The notes under the pieces were generated by a model that worked only from the letters and a program-made list of their open reading frames with translations, searched no databases and was not told the origin of the DNA. Made by a program: the position numbers and the translations under genes. This document shows, in pieces, positions 12,580 to 15,339 of a DNA stretch of 15,339 nucleotides (position 1 is its first letter; the number at the start of each line of letters is the position of its first letter). The stretch comes from Clostridiales bacterium (GTDB taxonomy: Bacteria; Bacillota; Clostridia; Christensenellales; Borkfalkiaceae), in contig DOCD01000082.1 of the NCBI GenBank assembly GCA_003503945.1, positions 1 through 15,339 on the forward strand. Direction: 5' to 3'.

Positions 12580-13980
12580 ATGGACGAACTTCACGAAGAA
12601 TGCGGCGTGTTCGGCGTATACTCGCAGGAAAACCGAGACGTCGCGCACACCGTTTATTACGGGCTTTACGCTTTGCAGCACCGCGGACAGGAATCCGCGG
12701 GTATTGCGGTAGCGTACGCCGATAAAATAATTTATCACAAGGGAATGGGGCTTGTCCCCGACGTGTTTTCGGGCGGAAATATTGATAAATTGCCTGAGGG
12801 GGATATCGCGATAGGTCACGTTAGGTATTCCACAACGGGCGCAAGCCAGCTGCTGAACGCGCAACCGGTAGTTTTTACCGGCAAGTGCGGGAAAATGGCG
12901 CTTGCGCACAACGGCAATCTTACAAACACGAAACAGCTTCGCGACGAAATGATAGAAAAGAACGCCGTATTTCAGACGACTATCGACTCCGAAGTAATGG
13001 CGATATATATCAACAGTCTTTCGGACGGGGATATACTTACGGGCGTAAAACGCGCGTGCCCGAAATTCAAAGGTTCGTATGCGCTAGTTATAATGACGAC
13101 TGATAAGCTTATCGCCGTGCGCGACCCTTACGGAATCAGACCTCTGTGCATAGGCACCGTCGAGGGCGACTACTTGGTCGCAAGCGAAACCTGCGCGTTG
13201 GATGCGGTAAGCGCGAACTACCTCCGCGACGTAAAGCCGGGTGAAATCGTCGTTATCGACAGTGAAGGTATTCATTCATTTTTTATGGATAATCTTCCCG
13301 ATTGCAGCAAAATGTGTATTTTCGAATACGTTTATTTTGCAAGGCACGATTCGGTTATGGAGGGAATGAGCGTTTACGAAGCGCGCAAGGAGGCGGGCAG
13401 GCTGCTTGCAAAACACTGCCCCGTCGAAGCCGACCTCGTTTCGGGTGTACCCGATTCCGGCAACGTTGCGGCGCGCGGATACGCGGAAGAGAGCGGAATA
13501 CCCTTTGTCGAAGCGCTTGCAAAAAACAGATACGTCGGCAGGACGTTTATTCAGCCCGACCAACATCAGCGCGAAAACAGTCTGAACGTAAAAATGAACG
13601 CGCTGCGAGCTAATGTCCGCGGTAAGCGGGTAATAATAATCGACGACTCGATAGTGCGCGGAACGACTATGCGCAAGATAATCAAAATGCTGCGTGGTGC
13701 CGGTGCGAGCGAAGTGCATATAAGGGTGTGTTCGCCTATAATCAAGCACCCGTGTCACCTCGGTATAGATATTCAGACCTATTCGCAGCTTATAGGCGCG
13801 TATAAAACCGAAAAACAGATTTGCGAAAGTCTTGGCGCGGACAGCGTCAGATATCTTACCGTAAAACAGCTTGTAAGCACCTGCAAGGGCGCAAACATCG
13901 GCTTTTGTCTCGGTTGTTTCAACGGCGATTATCCCTATCCGTTAGAGGGCTACGAAGCGGATAAATTAAAACTCGAATAA
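12580..13980 (+). CDS. purF: Amidophosphoribosyltransferase, Fe-S type
   Basis: First committed enzyme of purine synthesis: glutamine plus PRPP gives phosphoribosylamine. The start at 12580 is chosen over an in-frame TTG at 12556 because AAGGAG (12569-12574) sits five bases upstream and it gives a short propeptide (MDELHEE) ahead of Cys8, the nucleophile exposed by processing. The glutaminase domain has CGVFG (8-12), HRGQES (34-39), GHVRYSTTG (79-87), HNGNLTN (110-116) and IDSE (135-138). The PRTase half has SGVPDSGNVAARGYA (288-301) and VIIIDDSIVRGTT (351-363). Predicted cluster cysteines are Cys246, Cys392, Cys443 and Cys446. At 466 residues it is of normal length. It starts 2 nt after the stop of the paralog. 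Confidence 0.98.
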   Translation: MDELHEECGVFGVYSQENRDVAHTVYYGLYALQHRGQESAGIAVAYADKIIYHKGMGLVPDVFSGGNIDKLPEGDIAIGHVRYSTTGASQLLNAQPVVFTGKCGKMALAHNGNLTNTKQLRDEMIEKNAVFQTTIDSEVMAIYINSLSDGDILTGVKRACPKFKGSYALVIMTTDKLIAVRDPYGIRPLCIGTVEGDYLVASETCALDAVSANYLRDVKPGEIVVIDSEGIHSFFMDNLPDCSKMCIFEYVYFARHDSVMEGMSVYEARKEAGRLLAKHCPVEADLVSGVPDSGNVAARGYAEESGIPFVEALAKNRYVGRTFIQPDQHQRENSLNVKMNALRANVRGKRVIIIDDSIVRGTTMRKIIKMLRGAGASEVHIRVCSPIIKHPCHLGIDIQTYSQLIGAYKTEKQICESLGADSVRYLTVKQLVSTCKGANIGFCLGCFNGDYPYPLEGYEADKLKLE

Positions 13981-13997
13981 ATTACGGAGAAAAATAT

Positions 13998-15017
13998 ATG
14001 GCGATTTCTTATAAAGACAGCGGAGTAGACGTAGAGAGAGGCTACAAAGCCGTACAGCTTATGAAAGAACACGTAAAATCCACGTATACCAAAGGCGTTC
14101 TGGGCGATTTGGGTTCCTTCGGCGGATTTTTTCAGATGCCCGAGGGTATGAAACAGCCCGTGCTCGTTGCGGGTACCGACGGCGTCGGCACAAAACTCAA
14201 ATACGCGATAATAGCGGACAAGCACGACACGATAGGCATCGACGCGGTGGCAATGTGCGTGAACGACATAGTCTGTCAGGGCGCGAAGCCGCTTTTCTTC
14301 CTCGATTATTTCGCGACGGGCAGTTTAAGCCCCGAAAAGGTTGCAACCGTCGTTTCGGGCATTGCCGAGGGGTGCAGGCAGTCTGACGCCGCGCTTATCG
14401 GCGGCGAAACTGCCGAAATGCCCGGTTTTTATCCCGAAGGCGAATACGATATCGCAGGCTTTGCGGTCGGCGTGGTAGATAAAGAAAGGATAATAAACGG
14501 AAGCGGTATTAAAGCGGGCGACGTGCTTATCGGGCTTAAATCGAGCGGCGTGCATTCAAACGGTTATTCGCTCGTCAGAAAGCTGTTCGGCGAAGATATC
14601 GAAAAGCTTGAAAAATACGACGAAGAGCTCGGCGCAAAACCTATCGACGTGCTTTTGACGCCTACGAGGATTTACGTAAAAAGCATACTCGCGCTTATTG
14701 AGAAAGTAAAGGTAAAGGGCATAGCGCACATCACGGGCGGCGGATTTATCGAAAATATTCCCCGTATCTTCCCCGAAGGTATCGGCTGCGAAATAGACAC
14801 TTCGTCCTATGAACTTCCCAAGGTATTCAAGGTTATGCAAAACCGTGCGCAAATTACCAAAGAGCAGATGTACAACACCTTCAACATGGGTATAGGCATG
14901 GTGGTATGCGTAGATAAACGCGACGTAAAGGCAACGGTAAGACAGCTCGAGCTCACCGGCGAAAGCTGCGTAGTGCTCGGCAAAACCGTAAGAGGGAAAG
15001 GGGTTATTCTCAAATGA
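13998..15017 (+). CDS. purM: Phosphoribosylformylglycinamidine cyclo-ligase (AIR synthetase)
   Basis: Closes the imidazole ring of FGAM to AIR with ATP. The 339-residue length is typical. Conserved features are YKDSGVDVERG (5-15), VLVAGTDGVGTKLKYA (55-70), DAVAMCVNDIVCQGAKPLFF (82-101) with DYFATG, GGETAEMPGFY, GLKSSGVHSNGYSLVR and the late ITGGGFIENIPRIFP and FNMGIGMV. CGGAGA (13985-13990) is the ribosome-binding site. Its stop overlaps the purN start as ATGA, indicating coupled translation within the cluster. Confidence 0.98.
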   Translation: MAISYKDSGVDVERGYKAVQLMKEHVKSTYTKGVLGDLGSFGGFFQMPEGMKQPVLVAGTDGVGTKLKYAIIADKHDTIGIDAVAMCVNDIVCQGAKPLFFLDYFATGSLSPEKVATVVSGIAEGCRQSDAALIGGETAEMPGFYPEGEYDIAGFAVGVVDKERIINGSGIKAGDVLIGLKSSGVHSNGYSLVRKLFGEDIEKLEKYDEELGAKPIDVLLTPTRIYVKSILALIEKVKVKGIAHITGGGFIENIPRIFPEGIGCEIDTSSYELPKVFKVMQNRAQITKEQMYNTFNMGIGMVVCVDKRDVKATVRQLELTGESCVVLGKTVRGKGVILK

Positions 15018-15339
15018 AACGCATAGCCGTTTTCGCCAGCGGCGGAGGAACCGATTTTCAGTCGGTAATCGACGCCAACGAAAGGGAAAAGTTTTGCGAA
15101 ATAGTTTACTTAATCGCCTCCAAGCCCGATATCGGCGCAATCGAAAGGGCGCAAAAGCACGGCATATCCACGGCCGTATTTGCAAAAGCGGACTATCCCG
15201 ACCTCGATATGCTTTATACCGAATTAACTTACCTTTTAAACGTCAACCGCGTGGATTACATAGTGCTTGCAGGTTGGCTTAAAATCATTCCCGAAAGCTT
15301 TATAAAAAAATTCGAGGACAGAATAATCAACGTTCACCC
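15014..15339 (+). CDS. purN: Phosphoribosylglycinamide formyltransferase, 3'-truncated
   Basis: Transfers a formyl group from 10-formyltetrahydrofolate to GAR. The window contains the first 108 codons and ends inside the gene. It begins MKRIAVFASGGGTDFQSVI, the phosphate-binding start of GART proteins, where the usual SNFQ is TDFQ (Asp replacing Asn). VDYIVLAGWLKIIP then leads to the catalytic segment INVHP at the right edge, containing the Asn and His of the family active site. The later catalytic Asp lies outside. The ATG overlaps the purM stop by 4 nt. Confidence 0.95.
   Translation, partial: MKRIAVFASGGGTDFQSVIDANEREKFCEIVYLIASKPDIGAIERAQKHGISTAVFAKADYPDLDMLYTELTYLLNVNRVDYIVLAGWLKIIPESFIKKFEDRIINVH

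Noticed and set aside
13276..13758. 160-codon minus-strand ORF within purF
   Set aside because: It is antisense shadow of an unambiguous purF gene, with no domain or start signals.

Overview
The window looks like a chromosomal segment of a Gram-positive, Clostridia-like bacterium of moderate G+C content. The evidence is an EndoA-type MazF, a Der-PlsY pair, a Bacillus-type Fe-S PurF with a short propeptide, a second PurF-like gene of the kind seen in clostridial genomes, and bPH_4- and DUF1294-like small membrane proteins. I see no prophage, transposon, CRISPR array, tRNA or rRNA. The sequence alone does not fix the genus.

Layout. 1-883 is the 3' part of a Na+/Ca2+ antiporter gene, followed by an EndoA/MazF toxin gene with no adjacent antitoxin (970-1317). 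1391-2903 holds lspA and an rluD-family pseudouridine synthase gene overlapping by 14 nt. 2968-3300 is a solo three-helix membrane protein with its own promoter and terminator. 3413-5447 is der-plsY. 5503-6291 holds two minus-strand genes, a PH-like membrane protein and a tiny proline-tailed lipoprotein. 6383-8812 is a tightly overlapping NitT/TauT-type ABC importer (binding protein, permease, ATPase). 8849-9382 is mscL. 9506-9808 is a minus-strand DUF1294-like protein. From 9858 to the right edge runs a purine cluster: purE, purC, a purF paralog, purF, purM and the start of purN.

How the genes work together. The purine genes cover PRPP to phosphoribosylamine (PurF), GAR to formyl-GAR (PurN), FGAM to AIR (PurM), N5-CAIR to CAIR (PurE) and CAIR to SAICAR (PurC). 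LspA, PlsY and MscL are envelope functions. Der and the RluD-type enzyme act on ribosomes.

Main points of interest. (1) Several single-gene starts have no Shine-Dalgarno sequence and carry a -10 hexamer ending exactly 6 nt before the ATG, which predicts leaderless mRNAs. The four genes with clear leaders (2968, 3413, 6383, 8849) have SD sequences and promoters with 17-bp spacers. (2) The PurF paralog has lost the glutaminase cysteine and glutamine-binding residues but keeps the PRPP loop and all four predicted Fe-S cysteines. (3) A 14-bp perfect palindrome matching the NrdR-box consensus overlaps an extended -10 promoter that would read antisense through the DUF1294 gene toward purE.
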